A stretch of 64,000 nt of DNA from Nocardioides alpinus (GCF_900112035.1 NZ_FOKC01000008.1:62001-126000), one strand, 5' to 3'. Numbered from the stretch's first letter, positions 42,277-56,101 are shown. Notes: generated by a model not told the origin, from the sequence alone. Numbers and translations are program-made.

Positions 42277-42308
42277 AGGGAGGTCGACGTACGCGTCGGC
42301 CTCCCTCT
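42277..42308 (+). terminator. Intercistronic stem-loop after the binding-protein gene
   Basis: GAGGGAGG (42277-42284) pairs with CCTCCCTC (42301-42308), continued inward by a T-G pair and CGACG with CGTCG, around a 4-base loop. It lies between bmpA and the ATPase gene, 118 bases before the next start. No T-run follows, so a partial terminator or 3-prime RNA stabiliser is likely. Confidence 0.5.
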
Positions 42309-42425
42309 GCTGTTGCCAGACACCGGGCCCGAGCTTTGGCACATCTTTGTCCAGACCACCGGGCCGGTGACGGCTAGCCTTCCCCGCGGCCGGCCCACCC
42401 ATTCAGACCCCTAGGATGCGATGCC

Positions 42426-43945
42426 ATGAGACTCGTCCTGCGAGGCATCACCAAACGCTTCGGCAGCGTGGTGGCCAACGAATCGATCTCCCTCACCGTC
42501 GAGCCCGGAGAGATCCACTGCCTGCTCGGCGAGAACGGCGCGGGCAAGTCGACGCTGATGAACGTCCTCTACGGCCTCTACAAGGCCGACGAGGGCGAGA
42601 TCGAGCTCGACGGCGAGGTCCAGCACTTCACCGGCCCCGGCGACGCCATGGCGGCCGGCATCGGCATGGTCCACCAGCACTTCATGCTCATCCCCGTCTT
42701 CACCGTCGCCGAGAACGTGATGCTCGGCAACGAGTCCACCGGCTTCGCCGGCACGCTCGATCTCGACGCCTCCCGCGAGCGCGTCACCGAGATCTCCGAG
42801 CGCTTCGGCTTCCACGTCGACCCCGACGCCCTGGTCGAGGACCTCCCCGTCGGCGTGCAGCAGCGGGTCGAGATCATCAAGGCCCTCTCGCGCGACGCCG
42901 AGCTGCTCGTCTTCGACGAGCCCACCGCGGTCCTGACGCCCCAGGAGACCGACGAGCTGATGGAGATCATGCGCCAGCTCAAGGAGGCCGGCAAGGCGAT
43001 CGTCTTCATCACCCACAAGCTCCGCGAGGTCCGCGCCGTCGCGGACCGCATCACCGTCATCCGCCTCGGCAAGGTCGTCGGCGAGGCAGACCCCAAGGCC
43101 AGCAACGTCGAGCTCGCCTCGATGATGGTCGGCCGCCCGGTCGAGCTGGTCGTCCACAAGGACGCCCCGACCCTGGGCGCCGACGCGCTGGTCGTCAAGG
43201 ACCTCCGCGTCGTGGACCTGGCCGGTCACAAGCAGGTCGACGGGCTCAGCTTCACCATCCGTGCCGGCGAGGTCCTCGCCGTCGCCGGCGTGCAGGGCAA
43301 CGGCCAGACCGAGCTGACCGAGGCCCTCCTCGGCCTCCAGGACGACGTCAGCGGCTCGATCGTGCTCGACGGCATCGAGCTGGTCGGCAGGTCGACGCGC
43401 AAGATCCTCGACTCCGGCGTCGGGTTCATCCCCGAGGACCGCCAGGTCGACGGACTGGTGCCCCAGTTCACCATCGCCGAGAACCTGATGCTCAACCGCA
43501 GCTTCAAGTCCCCCTTCGTCAAGAGCGGCAACCTGCGCATCGGCGCGCTGCGCGAGTTCGCCGAGGTGAAGCTCAAGGAGTACGACGTCCGCGCCCGCGA
43601 CATCGACTCGCTGGCCGGCAACCTGTCGGGCGGCAACCAGCAGAAGGTGGTCGTCGCCCGGGAGCTCTCGCGCGACCTGCGCCTGCTGGTCGCCGCGCAG
43701 CCCACCCGCGGCGTCGACGTCGGCTCGATCGAGTTCATCCACAAGCAGATCGTCGCGACCCGCGACAGCGGCATCCCGGTCCTGGTGGTCTCCACCGAGC
43801 TCGACGAGGTGGTCGCCCTCGCCGACCGCATCATGGTGCTCTACCGCGGCCAGGTCGTCGGGATCGTCCCTGCGGACACCCCCCGCGAGACCCTCGGCCT
43901 GATGATGACCGGCGAACGCCCGAAGGACCTGAAGGACGTAGTGGC

Positions 43946-43949
<4 letters not shown>
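42426..43949 (+). CDS. Nucleoside ABC transporter ATP-binding protein (two NBDs)
   Basis: A 507-residue ATPase with two nucleotide-binding domains in one chain, as in YufO/NupO and RbsA types. The first has Walker A GENGAGKST (residues 35-43), LPVGVQQRVEIIKALSRDA, and Walker B LLVFDEPTAVLTPQE. The second starts near residue 260 with a degenerate P-loop (AGVQGNGQTEL) and a good signature LSGGNQQKVVVAREL. It energises import of nucleosides captured by the upstream BmpA protein. TAGGAT 8 bases before the ATG is a possible -10 box. ATGA overlap couples it to the permease. Confidence 0.93.
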
Positions 43950-45216
<1,267 letters not shown>

Positions 45217-45220
<4 letters not shown>

Positions 45221-46521
45221 GCACCGTGACCACCCCCACCCCCGCCGAATCCGGCGGGCTCGCACCGGACCCGGCCGTCGTCGCCCGCAAGGGCTCGGGT
45301 GCCAAGAAGCTGCCGATCATCTTCGGGGTGATCTCAGCGCTGCTCGCGATCGTCCTGCTCCGGTCCGGCCACACGGGCGACACCACCTTCCAGCTCTCCG
45401 CCGAGACCGACTTCGTGACGCTGCCGGACATCGTGGTGCCCTCGATGCTCACCGCGTGGCTGATGGTGCTGGTCTGCGTCGCCCTCACCGCTGAGTCCGT
45501 ACGCCGCATGCTGGCGCACACGCCCCAGCCGATCTGGATCCCGATCGCCTTCGCGCTCGCGTGGATGACCGGCTTCCTGAGCTGGGCGGCCGCCGACGAG
45601 CGGATCCGGGTGGTCAGCCTCTTCGCGGGCGCGGTCGCGCTGGCCATCCCACTCATCTTCGGTGCGCTCGGCGGCGTCCTGGGCGAGCGGGCCGGCGTGG
45701 TCAACATCGCCATCGACGGCCAGCTCCTCTTCGGTGCGTTCGCCGCGGCGATCGCCGCCTCGACGACCGGGTCGCCGTGGGCAGGTCTCGTCGCCGCCGC
45801 GGTGGCCGGCGCCCTGGTGGCGCTTGTCCTGGGCCTGTTCGCGATCACCTACCTCGTCGACCAGGTCATCGTCGGCGTGGTGCTCAACGTGCTGGTGATC
45901 GGACTGACCAACTTCCTGTTCCGCCAGGTCCTCACGCCCAACGCCCAGACCCTCAACGCTCCCGAGGGGTTCAACCGGCTGCCGATCCCGATCCTGGGCG
46001 AGATCCCGCTGGTCGGTCCGATCTTCTTCCGCCAGACCGCGCTGGTCTACGTGCTCTACGCCGTGGTCGCACTCGTGGCGTTCGGCCTCTACCGCACCCG
46101 GTGGGGCCTCCGGGTCCGCGCGGTCGGCGAGCACCCGAAGGCGGCCGACACCGTCGGCATCAAGGTCAACCTGACCCGCTACCGCACGATCCTGCTCGCC
46201 GGCGCCATCGCCGGCATGGGTGGCGCCTACTACACCCTGGTCTCCGTGAACCAGTTCAACCGCGAGCTGACCAGCGGTGCCGGCTACATCGCGCTCGCCG
46301 CGGTCATCTTCGGCAAGTGGGACCCGATCCGGGCGACCCTGGCCGCGCTGCTCTTCGGCTTCGCGACCAACCTCGGTGGCGTGCTGTCGGCGATCGGCTC
46401 GCCGGTGCCGACCCAGTTCATGCTGATGCTCCCCTACCTCGTCACCATCTTCGCGGTGGCGGGCCTGGTGGGCCGCTCGCGCCCGCCGGCCGCGGTCGGC
46501 ATCCCCTACCAACAGCAATGA
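45217..46521 (+). CDS. Nucleoside ABC transporter permease 2
   Basis: A 434-residue membrane protein of the same family, with about ten hydrophobic segments. Typical stretches are ERAGVVNIAIDGQLLFGAF, VIVGVVLNVLVIGLTNFLF, and the EAA-like loop RAVGEHPKAADTVGIKV that contacts the ATPase. GTG at 45217 overlaps the first permease stop (GTGA) and has AGGAGG at 45208-45213. It ends the transport operon; the histidine kinase gene begins 54 bases later. A long non-coding-looking frame upstream is the shadow of permease 1. Confidence 0.93.
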
Positions 46522-46574
46522 CCGTCCCTCGGTGACGAGGGGCCCGGGCAGGAGTCGAACACTCGGAGGTTCTG

Positions 46575-47738
46575 ATGGATGCTGAGCAGCCCGGCCCGAG
46601 CCCGTCGTCGGCCGCGTCGCTGGGGGACAGCGCGCTCTCCCAGAGCAGCGAGCGCTATGCCTCGATGTTCACCCACCACCCGCACGCGGCCTACTCGGTG
46701 GACCGGCACGGCTACTACACCGACGCCAACGACCGGGCGCTGGAGATGACCGGGCTGAGCCTGCAGCAGATGAGGCAGACGCACTTCGCCCAGGTCATCC
46801 ACCCCGAGGACCAGCACCTGTTGCGGGAGGCCTTCGACCGCGCGATGGCGGGCGAGCCCCAGCTGGTCGAGGCACGCGTCCTGCGTGCCGACGGCGGGAT
46901 CGTCGACATCCGGTGCACGGCCATCCCGGTCGTCGTCGGCGGTGAGGTGGTCGGGGTGCACGGGATCACCGAGGACACGACCGAGGCCAAGCAGCTGGTG
47001 CGACAGCTGAAGGAGGCGCATGCCGCCAAGTCGCTGTTCCTGGCCACCGTGAGCCACGAGGTCCGCACACCGCTGGCCGTGCTCATCGGGGCCACCGACC
47101 TCCTGATGGATGCCGAGCTGGAGGCAGAACCGGACCACTACGCACGCCTGGTGCATCGTTCCAGCGAGCGACTGATGCGGCTGGTGGACGACATCCTGGA
47201 GTTCTCGGGTCTCGAGGGCGACCGGGGGTTGCTGCACACGGGTCCGTTCGAGGTGCACGCGGTCATCGAGGACATCGAGGAGTGGGCGGTGCCGCTCGCC
47301 GAGGACCGTGGCCTCGCGATGTCCTTCGTCGTCGACGCGTCCGTGCCGGCGACCGTACTGGGCGACGCCCTGCGCGTCAGCCAGGTCGTGACGAACCTCG
47401 TGCAGAACGCCATCGGGTTCACCGAGCGCGGCAGCGTCGACGTACGCGTCCGCGCAGGTGTCCGCGAGGCCTGGATCGAGTTCGCGGTGACCGACACGGG
47501 CATCGGGATCAGCGAGCACCACCTGGACAGCCTGTTCGAGCCGTTCACCCAGGCGGATCCCTTCGCCGCGCCGGGCGACCAGGGCGTCGGGCTGGGCCTC
47601 GCCATCTGCCGTGAGCTCGTCGACCTCATGGACGGTCAGCTGGAGGTGTCCTCCACGCTGGGCCGCGGGAGCACGTTCACGTTCGGCGTGCCGCTCGGCC
47701 CCGCACCTGACCAGGGCGCGGACTCAACCCGCAGCTGA
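46575..47738 (+). CDS. PAS-domain sensor histidine kinase
   Basis: A 387-residue soluble kinase. A PAS domain (roughly residues 25-130, MTGLSLQQMRQTHFAQVIHP) is followed by HisKA with phosphoacceptor H161 in TVSHEVRTPLAVL, and then the ATP-binding domain with NLVQNAIGFTERGS (N box), DTGIGISEHHLDSLFEPF (G1) and GVGLGLAICRELVD (G2). There is no transmembrane segment, so it senses a cytosolic signal or acts through partner proteins. No response regulator is adjacent, so it is an orphan kinase. ATG is preceded by GGAGG. It shares the direction of the nucleoside transporter, so co-transcription is possible, and converges on the M20 amidohydrolase with a 15-base overlap. Confidence 0.9.
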   Translation: MDAEQPGPSPSSAASLGDSALSQSSERYASMFTHHPHAAYSVDRHGYYTDANDRALEMTGLSLQQMRQTHFAQVIHPEDQHLLREAFDRAMAGEPQLVEARVLRADGGIVDIRCTAIPVVVGGEVVGVHGITEDTTEAKQLVRQLKEAHAAKSLFLATVSHEVRTPLAVLIGATDLLMDAELEAEPDHYARLVHRSSERLMRLVDDILEFSGLEGDRGLLHTGPFEVHAVIEDIEEWAVPLAEDRGLAMSFVVDASVPATVLGDALRVSQVVTNLVQNAIGFTERGSVDVRVRAGVREAWIEFAVTDTGIGISEHHLDSLFEPFTQADPFAAPGDQGVGLGLAICRELVDLMDGQLEVSSTLGRGSTFTFGVPLGPAPDQGADSTRS

Positions 47739-48920
47739 CAGCGCCGTGACCGCTGCCTCGGCCAGCACGCGGGCCGCGATGCAGGTCGCCGACTCGTCGA
47801 TGCGCAGGTTGCCCTGGTGGAGGTCGTACGTCGGTCCGCCGGGCGTGCGCGTGCCGAGCCGGGCCATCGCCCCGGGCACCGAGTCGAGGTACCAGCCGAA
47901 GTCCTCGCCGCCGAGGCTCTGCGTCGTCGTGACGTGGCCGTGCGGACCGAGGACGCGGTCGAGCGCCTCGCCGAGCAGCACGGTCGAGACAGGATGGTTG
48001 ACCACCGGCGGCACGCCGCGCTGGTAGGTCACCTCCGCGGTGACGCTGTAGGGGGCCACGATCGAGGTGATCAGCTGGCGGATCAGGTGCTCGGCGTCCG
48101 CCCAGGCGACCGCGTCGAGCATCCGGACGGTGCCCGCGACGATGCCGCCGTGCGGGATCACGTTGGGGGCAGAGCCGGCGCGCACCATCCCCCACACCAC
48201 GCTGACCCCGGCGCGGGGGTCGAGGCGGCGGCTGAGGATGGCCGGCAGCTCGGTGATCACCTTGCCGAGCGCGAAGGTGAGGTCCTCGGTCAGGTGGGGG
48301 CGCGAGGTGTGCCCGCCCTTGCCGATCAGCCGTACGGTCAGCGAGTCGGCGGCGCCGGTCAGCGGCCCCTCGCGCAGGCCGATCCGGCCCACGTCGAGGC
48401 TCGGGTCGCAGTGCAGGCCGAAGACGTGGCTGACACCCTCCAGGGCGCCTGCCGAGATGAGGTGCAGCGCCCCGCCCGGCATCACCTCCTCGGCGGGCTG
48501 GAACAGCAGCCGCACCCGTCCCGGCAGCAGCCCGCGCGCCGAGACCTCGGCCAGCGCCAGCCCGGCACCGATGAGACCGGCGGTGTGCACGTCGTGGCCG
48601 CAGGCGTGGGCCACGCCGGGGGTGGTGCTGCGCCACGGGTCGGAGATCAGGTCGTCGACGGGCAGGGCGTCGAGGTCGGCGCGCAGGGCGACGAGGCGGC
48701 CGCCGGTGCCGATGTCGGCCAGCACTCCCCCGCCCGCGGGACGGGTGACCGCCCAGCCGGCTCCCTCGAGGGCGGAGAAGACCGCGTCGGAGGTGCGGTG
48801 CTCCTCCCAGCTCAGCTCGGGGTGGGCGTGCAGGTCGCGGCGCAACGCGACGAGGTCGTCGGCGTGCTTGTCGACGACCTCGGCGATGACGGTGGTGGCG
48901 GGGGTGGCTGCTTGAGGCAT
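47724..48920 (-). CDS. M20-family amidohydrolase (AmiA-like)
   Basis: A 398-residue metal-dependent hydrolase. The first metal motif is ACGHDVHTAGLIGAG, preceded by ALRADLDALPVDD (Asp ligand), and the catalytic Glu is in LFQPAEEVMPGGA, with LIGKGGHTSRPHL of the dimerisation domain and LGGEDFGWYLDSV near the end. It removes acyl or amino-acid groups by hydrolysis, as in the AmiA/HipO family; the substrate is open. ATG at 48920 is 12 bases downstream of the meaB stop, so it is the last gene of the mutA-mutB-meaB transcript. It overlaps the convergent histidine kinase. Confidence 0.9.
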   Translation of the reverse strand: MPQAATPATTVIAEVVDKHADDLVALRRDLHAHPELSWEEHRTSDAVFSALEGAGWAVTRPAGGGVLADIGTGGRLVALRADLDALPVDDLISDPWRSTTPGVAHACGHDVHTAGLIGAGLALAEVSARGLLPGRVRLLFQPAEEVMPGGALHLISAGALEGVSHVFGLHCDPSLDVGRIGLREGPLTGAADSLTVRLIGKGGHTSRPHLTEDLTFALGKVITELPAILSRRLDPRAGVSVVWGMVRAGSAPNVIPHGGIVAGTVRMLDAVAWADAEHLIRQLITSIVAPYSVTAEVTYQRGVPPVVNHPVSTVLLGEALDRVLGPHGHVTTTQSLGGEDFGWYLDSVPGAMARLGTRTPGGPTYDLHQGNLRIDESATCIAARVLAEAAVTALSAAG

Positions 48921-48932
48921 GACCGGTCCACC

Positions 48933-49921
48933 CTAGTTCGTCCTGCCGTCGTAGGCGGCAAGTAGCCGATCCGCGGCCAACGGCGCCGCGAGCTCGCCCG
49001 ACAGCACCGCACGTCGTACGTCGTCGCGCACCGCAGCCACCCCGGCCGAGGACCGCAGCCGCTGCGCGAGCTCGTCGCGCACCAGCGCCCACATGAAGTC
49101 GAGCTGCTGCTCGGCACGCTTGTGCGCCAGCCCGTCGACCCCGAGGTGCTCGCGGTGGGAGCCGATCCGCTCCCACACGTCGTCCACGCCGGCACCTGTG
49201 AGGGCCGAGCAGGTGACGACAGGTGGCGCCCACTCCGAGTGGCCGCGCACGAGGCGGAGCGCACCGGAGAGCTCGCGCGCGGCGACCCGGGCGCCGGCCT
49301 CGAAGTCGCCGTCGGCCTTGTTGACCGCGACCACGTCGGCGATCTCGAGGATGCCCTTCTTGATGCCCTGGAGCTGGTCACCGGTGCGCGCGAGGGTGAG
49401 GAAGAGGAAGGTGTCGACCATCCCGGCCACGGTCACCTCGGACTGCCCGACGCCGACCGTCTCGACCAGGACGACGTCGTGCCCGGCGGCCTCGAGCACC
49501 AGCATCGCCTGCGTGGTGGCCCGTGCGACGCCACCGAGGGTGCCGGCCGAGGGTGAGGGCCGGATGAAGGCGCGCGGGTCGACCGCCAGCGCGGCCATGC
49601 GGGTCTTGTCGCCCAGCACCGAGCCGCCGGTGCGCACCGAGGACGGGTCGACCGCGAGCACCCCGACGCGGTGCCCGGCGGCCGTCAACCGGGTGCCGAG
49701 GCTCTCGATGAAGGTGGACTTGCCGACGCCGGGGACCCCGGAGATGCCGACGCGCGTCGCGAGCGGCCGATCGACGGAGGCGAGCGCGGTGAGGAGCTCG
49801 CGCGCCGCGGCCCGGTGCTCGGCCGTCGACGACTCGACGAGCGTGATGGCACGGGAGACGTCTGCGCGCCGACCCGCCACCACCCCCTCGACGAGCGCGG
49901 GGACGTCCACCGGACGCGGCA

Positions 49922-49922
<1 letters not shown>
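48933..49922 (-). CDS. meaB: Methylmalonyl-CoA mutase-associated GTPase MeaB
   Basis: A 329-residue G3E-family GTPase that protects and repairs the cobalamin-dependent mutase. The P-loop is GVPGVGKSTFIES; switch regions DPSSVRTGGSVLGDKTRM and VETVGVGQSEVTVAGMVDTF follow, and the guanine motif is VNKADGD. N-terminal helices and a C-terminal dimerisation arm are present. Its ATG overlaps the stop of mutB by one base (TGATG), so it is coupled to the mutase, as expected for its partner. Length and order are standard. Confidence 0.95.
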
Positions 49923-52113
<2,191 letters not shown>

Positions 52114-52117
<4 letters not shown>

Positions 52118-53934
52118 CGGCTGAGCTCCTCTCGGACCCGGCCCAGGAAGCCGAGCGCATCGACCCCCATGGCACACGAGTCGTCCACGTCGGTCACGGT
52201 CCGGTCCCCCGGCTTGCCCGCCAGCACGACGTACGACGCTCCTGCCGCTCGCAGCGCGGCGACCAGGTCGGCACCCCACTCGGCGTAGGCCGCATCGGTG
52301 CCGGCGAGGCACACGACGCGCTGGCCGGCGTAGGCCGCCATGACAGCGGCGGCGTCGGCGGTCGCACCGGCCGCCTCGACGGCCACGCCCCCGGCAGCGA
52401 ACAGGTTGGTGGCGAAGGTGGCCCGGGCGGTGTGCGCGGAGATCGGGCCGAGGGTGGCCAGGAAGACCGGGCGTGCGGCGGGTTGGGCGCGCATGTCCTC
52501 GTAGGCGTGGCCGTAGCGGCGCGCGTAACGGTGCGGAGCGTGGTCGCGCTCGGGCAGCACCTCGTCGAGGTTCGGGAACTCCGAGACCCCGGTCAGCGGC
52601 CGCGAGCGGTCCGCGACCTGGGCGTCGCGCGCTGCGGCCACGGCCTTCACCCGCTCCTTCACGCCGGCGCGGGCATCGTCGGCGAGCGCACCGCCGGCCG
52701 CCTCGATGTGGCCGAGCTCGGCCCAGCCGGCGATCGCGAGGTCGTCGGTGAGCTTCTCGACCGCGTAGGAGCCGCCGGCAGGGTCGGCCACCGCGGCGAG
52801 GTGGGACTCCTCGATCAGGAGCGAGGAGGTGTTGCGGGCGATCCGGCGACCGAAGGTGTCGGGCAGGCCGATCGGCTCGTCGAAGGGCACCACGGTCAGC
52901 GCGTCGGCGCCGCCCACCCCGGCGGCGAAGGCCGCCACCGTGCCGCGCAGCATGTTGACCCACGGGTCGCGGCGGCTCGTCATCGGACGACTGGTGACCG
53001 CGTGGAGCGACATCTCACCGTCTCCCCCGCTGGCCTCCAGCACACGTGCCCAGAGTCGCCGCACCGCACGGAGCTTCGCGATCGTCGGGAACTGCTCGTC
53101 AGTGGCCGCGAGCCGGAACTCGATCATCGCGGCCGACTGGTCGACGGTGAAACCCTCCGCCGCGAGCAGGCGCAGGTAGGCGGCTCCGGTCGCGATGACC
53201 CACCCGAGCTCCTGCGCGTCGCTGGCTCCCTGGTCGTGGAGTGCAGTGCCGTCCACCACCAGGGAGCGGACGCCGAGCTGGAAGCCACGGCGCACGACGG
53301 GCGCGAACAGGTCGCGGGCGGTGGCGCCGTCGTCGCGCACGGCGTAGGACAGCATCTCGAGGGTCTGCAGGTCGAACGACAGGTTCGTCCCAGGGTGCAC
53401 GGCACCGTCGACACCCTCGAGGAAGTCGGCGAGGCTCTCGACCTGCTCGGTCGAGGGACGGTCCAGCACGACGGGCGCCAGGTCGAGCAGCACGCCGGTC
53501 AGCACGGTGTCCCAGTCAGGACCGTCGTGGCCCTCGACGTGGAACAGCAGCGAGGTCGCACCGTTCTCCAGGTCCTGCAGGGCAGCCTCGTTCGCGGCCT
53601 CGGCGTCGACGACCTCGACCTGGGTGCGTACGTCCCAGGCGCCGGCACGCACCGGCCGCCCGGCGGTGGTGAGGCGCTCGAGGTCGGACTGCTGCCCGAT
53701 GGGCGCGACGTCGATGCCGTCCAGCGTGGTGCGGGTCAGCGTCGTCCACACGTCGGAGTCGGGCGCGTCCTCGCCGAGGCGGCGGGCCTTGCGCAGCACC
53801 GCGGCCGTGGCGGCCTCCCACGCGGCGGCGTCGTAGGCGTCGTCGTCGCCCACGAGGCGCAGCGTGCCCTCTTCGGGCTGGAGCTCCTCGGGCTCGGCCA
53901 GGCCACCATCGAGGGCGCCGTCGCTGTCGGTCAT
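52114..53934 (-). CDS. mutA: Methylmalonyl-CoA mutase small subunit
   Basis: A 606-residue non-catalytic partner of MutB. It has a TIM-barrel-like N-terminal domain and a C-terminal B12-like domain that lacks the DxHxxG histidine motif, which is normal for this subunit. Segments [20 protein letters not shown] and [18 protein letters not shown] are typical. ATG at 53934 is 7 bases downstream of TATCCT on this strand (leaderless type). It is the first gene of mutA-mutB-meaB-amidohydrolase. The region 53935-54075 between it and the sulfotransferase-like gene holds both promoters and little else. Confidence 0.94.
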
Positions 53935-53941
53935 GAGTCGC

Positions 53942-53947
53942 AGGATA
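53942..53947 (-). promoter_or_regulatory. Leaderless -10 box of the mutAB-meaB operon
   Basis: TATCCT read on the minus strand, with 7 bases to the mutA ATG. Confidence 0.5.
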
Positions 53948-54062
53948 GGACGAGCGTCACCTCGGGGACACTGCGCGTGTCTATGGGATACCTCTCACAG
54001 AGGTCCGGATCGTCCCGGCGGGCCGGGACTGCAGCCCCATGCGCCGGGCGTGGCAGCGTGCC

Positions 54063-54068
54063 TAGCGT
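54063..54068 (+). promoter_or_regulatory. Leaderless -10 box of the sulfotransferase-like gene
   Basis: TAGCGT with 7 bases to the ATG at 54076. Confidence 0.5.
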
Positions 54069-54075
54069 CGCCGTC

Positions 54076-55296
54076 ATGACCGACGTCTTCTTCCACGTGG
54101 GACTGGCCAAGACCGGCACGACCACCATCCAGGCAGCGCTCGAGGCGAGCGCTGGGAGGCTCGCGGCCGAAGGGGTGCTCTTCCCTGGCGGGCACCACCG
54201 CGCCCAACGGCTGGCGGTCTACGACCTGCTCGGACAGAGGGTGCGGGGCGAGGAGGGCGAGCGCGTCGCTGGGTCGCTGCAGCGACTGCTGGACGAGGTG
54301 TCCGCGCATGACGGCCCGTCGGTCGTGGTGTCGGAGGAGGAGTTGTCGCTCGCCCGCCCCCGCGAGGTACGACGGCTGGTGCGCCGGCTCGACGGCCACC
54401 GGGTCTTCGTGGTGGTGGGCGCGCGCGATGTCGCCCGCACCGTGGTCTCGGCGTGGCAGCAGACCGTGGTCAACGGCGGGACGATCAGCTGGCAGGACTT
54501 CATCGCGTCCGTGCGCGGCGAGATCGGCGCCGCACCCAGCGAGGGCATCTCGTTCTGGTGGCGGCACGATGTCTGCCGCGTCATCGACGCCTGGGCCTCG
54601 GCCGTCCCGGTGGACCGCATCCGCCTGGTCACAGTCCCTCCCCCGGGGGCCGGTCCCGGCGCGCTGCTGGAGCGCTTCGGTGAGGCAGCGCGCCTGCCGG
54701 ACGGCTGGAGCGGATCGCAGCAGGTCCCGCGCAACGCATCCCTCGGCGCGGCCCAGCTCGAGGTCGTGCGCCGGCTGAACGAGTCGGTCACGGGCCGGCT
54801 CAACACCAGCCAGCACCGGTTCGTGGTGGAGGCCGGCATCCGGACCCGGCTGGTCGGAGCCCCCGACCGGTCCCTCAGGCTGCCGGCGGAGCACTGGGCG
54901 TGGGCGCGGGCCCACGGCGAAGCGCTGGTGGCCGAGCTGGAGCAGCGCGGCCTGGCAGTGCACGGCGACCTGGGCGACCTGCTGCCCGAGTGTCCGGTCG
55001 CCCCCACGCCGAACCTCGACGAGGTGGGGGGCGAGGAGCTGCTCGCGGCGACGCAGGCCGCGCTCACCTCACTGGCCCTCGACCACGGACGACTCTTCCG
55101 CCGCTACCGGCGCGCGTTCCTCGAGACCGAGGGACGGCTGCCCGGGCCGGCCGAGGTGCTCGCGAGCCAGGCACGCGCCGGCAGCTTCCACCTCCGGAAG
55201 TGGACGCTGCACCAGGCCGACCACCACCCCCTCGTGGCGCGTGCCTCACGCGCCTACCTCGGCCGTACGACGCGTCCTCGGGTCGTCGACCGCTGA
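54076..55296 (+). CDS. Sulfotransferase-like protein
   Basis: A 406-residue protein beginning with a PAPS-binding 5-prime-phosphosulfate loop pattern, HVGLAKTGTTTIQ at residues ~7-19, as in sulfotransferases. A 3-prime-phosphate site may be in VVGARDVARTVVSAWQQ near residue 115. The C-terminal 130 residues are helical and lack a family signature. This places it with the bacterial sulfotransferase-like family that transfers sulfate to lipids or sugars, but many members have no known substrate. The ATG is fixed by the -10 box 7 bases upstream. It is followed 25 bases later by a DUF4328 gene. Confidence 0.7.
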   Translation: MTDVFFHVGLAKTGTTTIQAALEASAGRLAAEGVLFPGGHHRAQRLAVYDLLGQRVRGEEGERVAGSLQRLLDEVSAHDGPSVVVSEEELSLARPREVRRLVRRLDGHRVFVVVGARDVARTVVSAWQQTVVNGGTISWQDFIASVRGEIGAAPSEGISFWWRHDVCRVIDAWASAVPVDRIRLVTVPPPGAGPGALLERFGEAARLPDGWSGSQQVPRNASLGAAQLEVVRRLNESVTGRLNTSQHRFVVEAGIRTRLVGAPDRSLRLPAEHWAWARAHGEALVAELEQRGLAVHGDLGDLLPECPVAPTPNLDEVGGEELLAATQAALTSLALDHGRLFRRYRRAFLETEGRLPGPAEVLASQARAGSFHLRKWTLHQADHHPLVARASRAYLGRTTRPRVVDR

Positions 55297-55309
55297 GCGC
55301 TCCCACGAC

Positions 55310-55315
55310 TACAGT
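55310..55315 (+). promoter_or_regulatory. Leaderless -10 box of the DUF4328 gene
   Basis: TACAGT with 6 bases to the ATG at 55322. Confidence 0.45.
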
Positions 55316-55321
55316 CCGCCC

Positions 55322-56086
55322 ATGACGACTCGGGGGGAGGGTTGGTACGCCGACCCTCAGGACACGCAGAGGCTTCGCTGGTGGGACGGAACGGCCTGGA
55401 CCCTCCACACCCACGACCGCATCACCGCGCCCCCGGACCACCATGCGCCGCTGCCGCGCTGGTGGTCGGGCCTGTCCGTCGCGGTCCAGCTGGCCTTCGG
55501 GCTCTCGCTCCTCGCCGCGGCCTTCACCCTCTACGTGGACCTGGAGATCCTCGGCTTCGTCGACGAGGTGGAGCTGCGACCCGACACGGTGGTGGAGGCC
55601 GACGGTGCCCGCATCGACCGGCTCATCGCCCTGTCGACGGTGGAGGTCGCCACCTCGCTGCTCACCGCAGTGCTCTTCATCGTGTGGCTCTACACCGCCC
55701 ACCACAGCGCGCGCATGGACCGGACCGTGCTCAAGCACGGCTCGGGATGGGCGATCGGCGGCTGGTTCGTCCCGGTGCTCAACTTCTGGCGGCCCTTCCA
55801 GATGGTGACCGACGTACGCCGTGGCGCGACCGGCGAGGCGACGGTCGACGTCCCCCTGCGACAGGGGTGGTGGTGGGGCACGTGGCTGCTCTCGACCGCC
55901 CTGGCGACGGTCTGCGACGTGTTCTACCAGCTGGCTGCCGAGGAGCCCGCGGGCGGCTACTTCCAGCTGCTCGCGAGGGCGGCCTCGTGGGAGCGCTTCG
56001 CATCGGCCCTGACGATCCTGGCCGCGGTCCTGGGCATCCTGGTCGTCCGCGAGATCAAGGCGCTGGTGCTGGCTCCCACCGACTGA
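55322..56086 (+). CDS. DUF2510/DUF4328 membrane protein
   Basis: A 254-residue membrane protein. The N-terminus is a DUF2510 module (GWYADPQDTQRLRWWDGTAW, residues 7-26), a Trp-rich motif found at the start of many actinobacterial membrane proteins. It is followed by a DUF4328 domain with about four hydrophobic segments (LSVAVQLAFGLSLLAAAFTL, SLLTAVLFIVWLYTAH, GGWFVPVLNFWRPFQMV, and a final pair). Conserved WFVPVLNFWRP is the DUF4328 hallmark. Function is not known. The stop is 15 bases from the convergent sdhB1 stop. Confidence 0.88.
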   Translation: MTTRGEGWYADPQDTQRLRWWDGTAWTLHTHDRITAPPDHHAPLPRWWSGLSVAVQLAFGLSLLAAAFTLYVDLEILGFVDEVELRPDTVVEADGARIDRLIALSTVEVATSLLTAVLFIVWLYTAHHSARMDRTVLKHGSGWAIGGWFVPVLNFWRPFQMVTDVRRGATGEATVDVPLRQGWWWGTWLLSTALATVCDVFYQLAAEEPAGGYFQLLARAASWERFASALTILAAVLGILVVREIKALVLAPTD

Positions 56087-56101
56087 CCGTCGGCGACCAC
56101 G

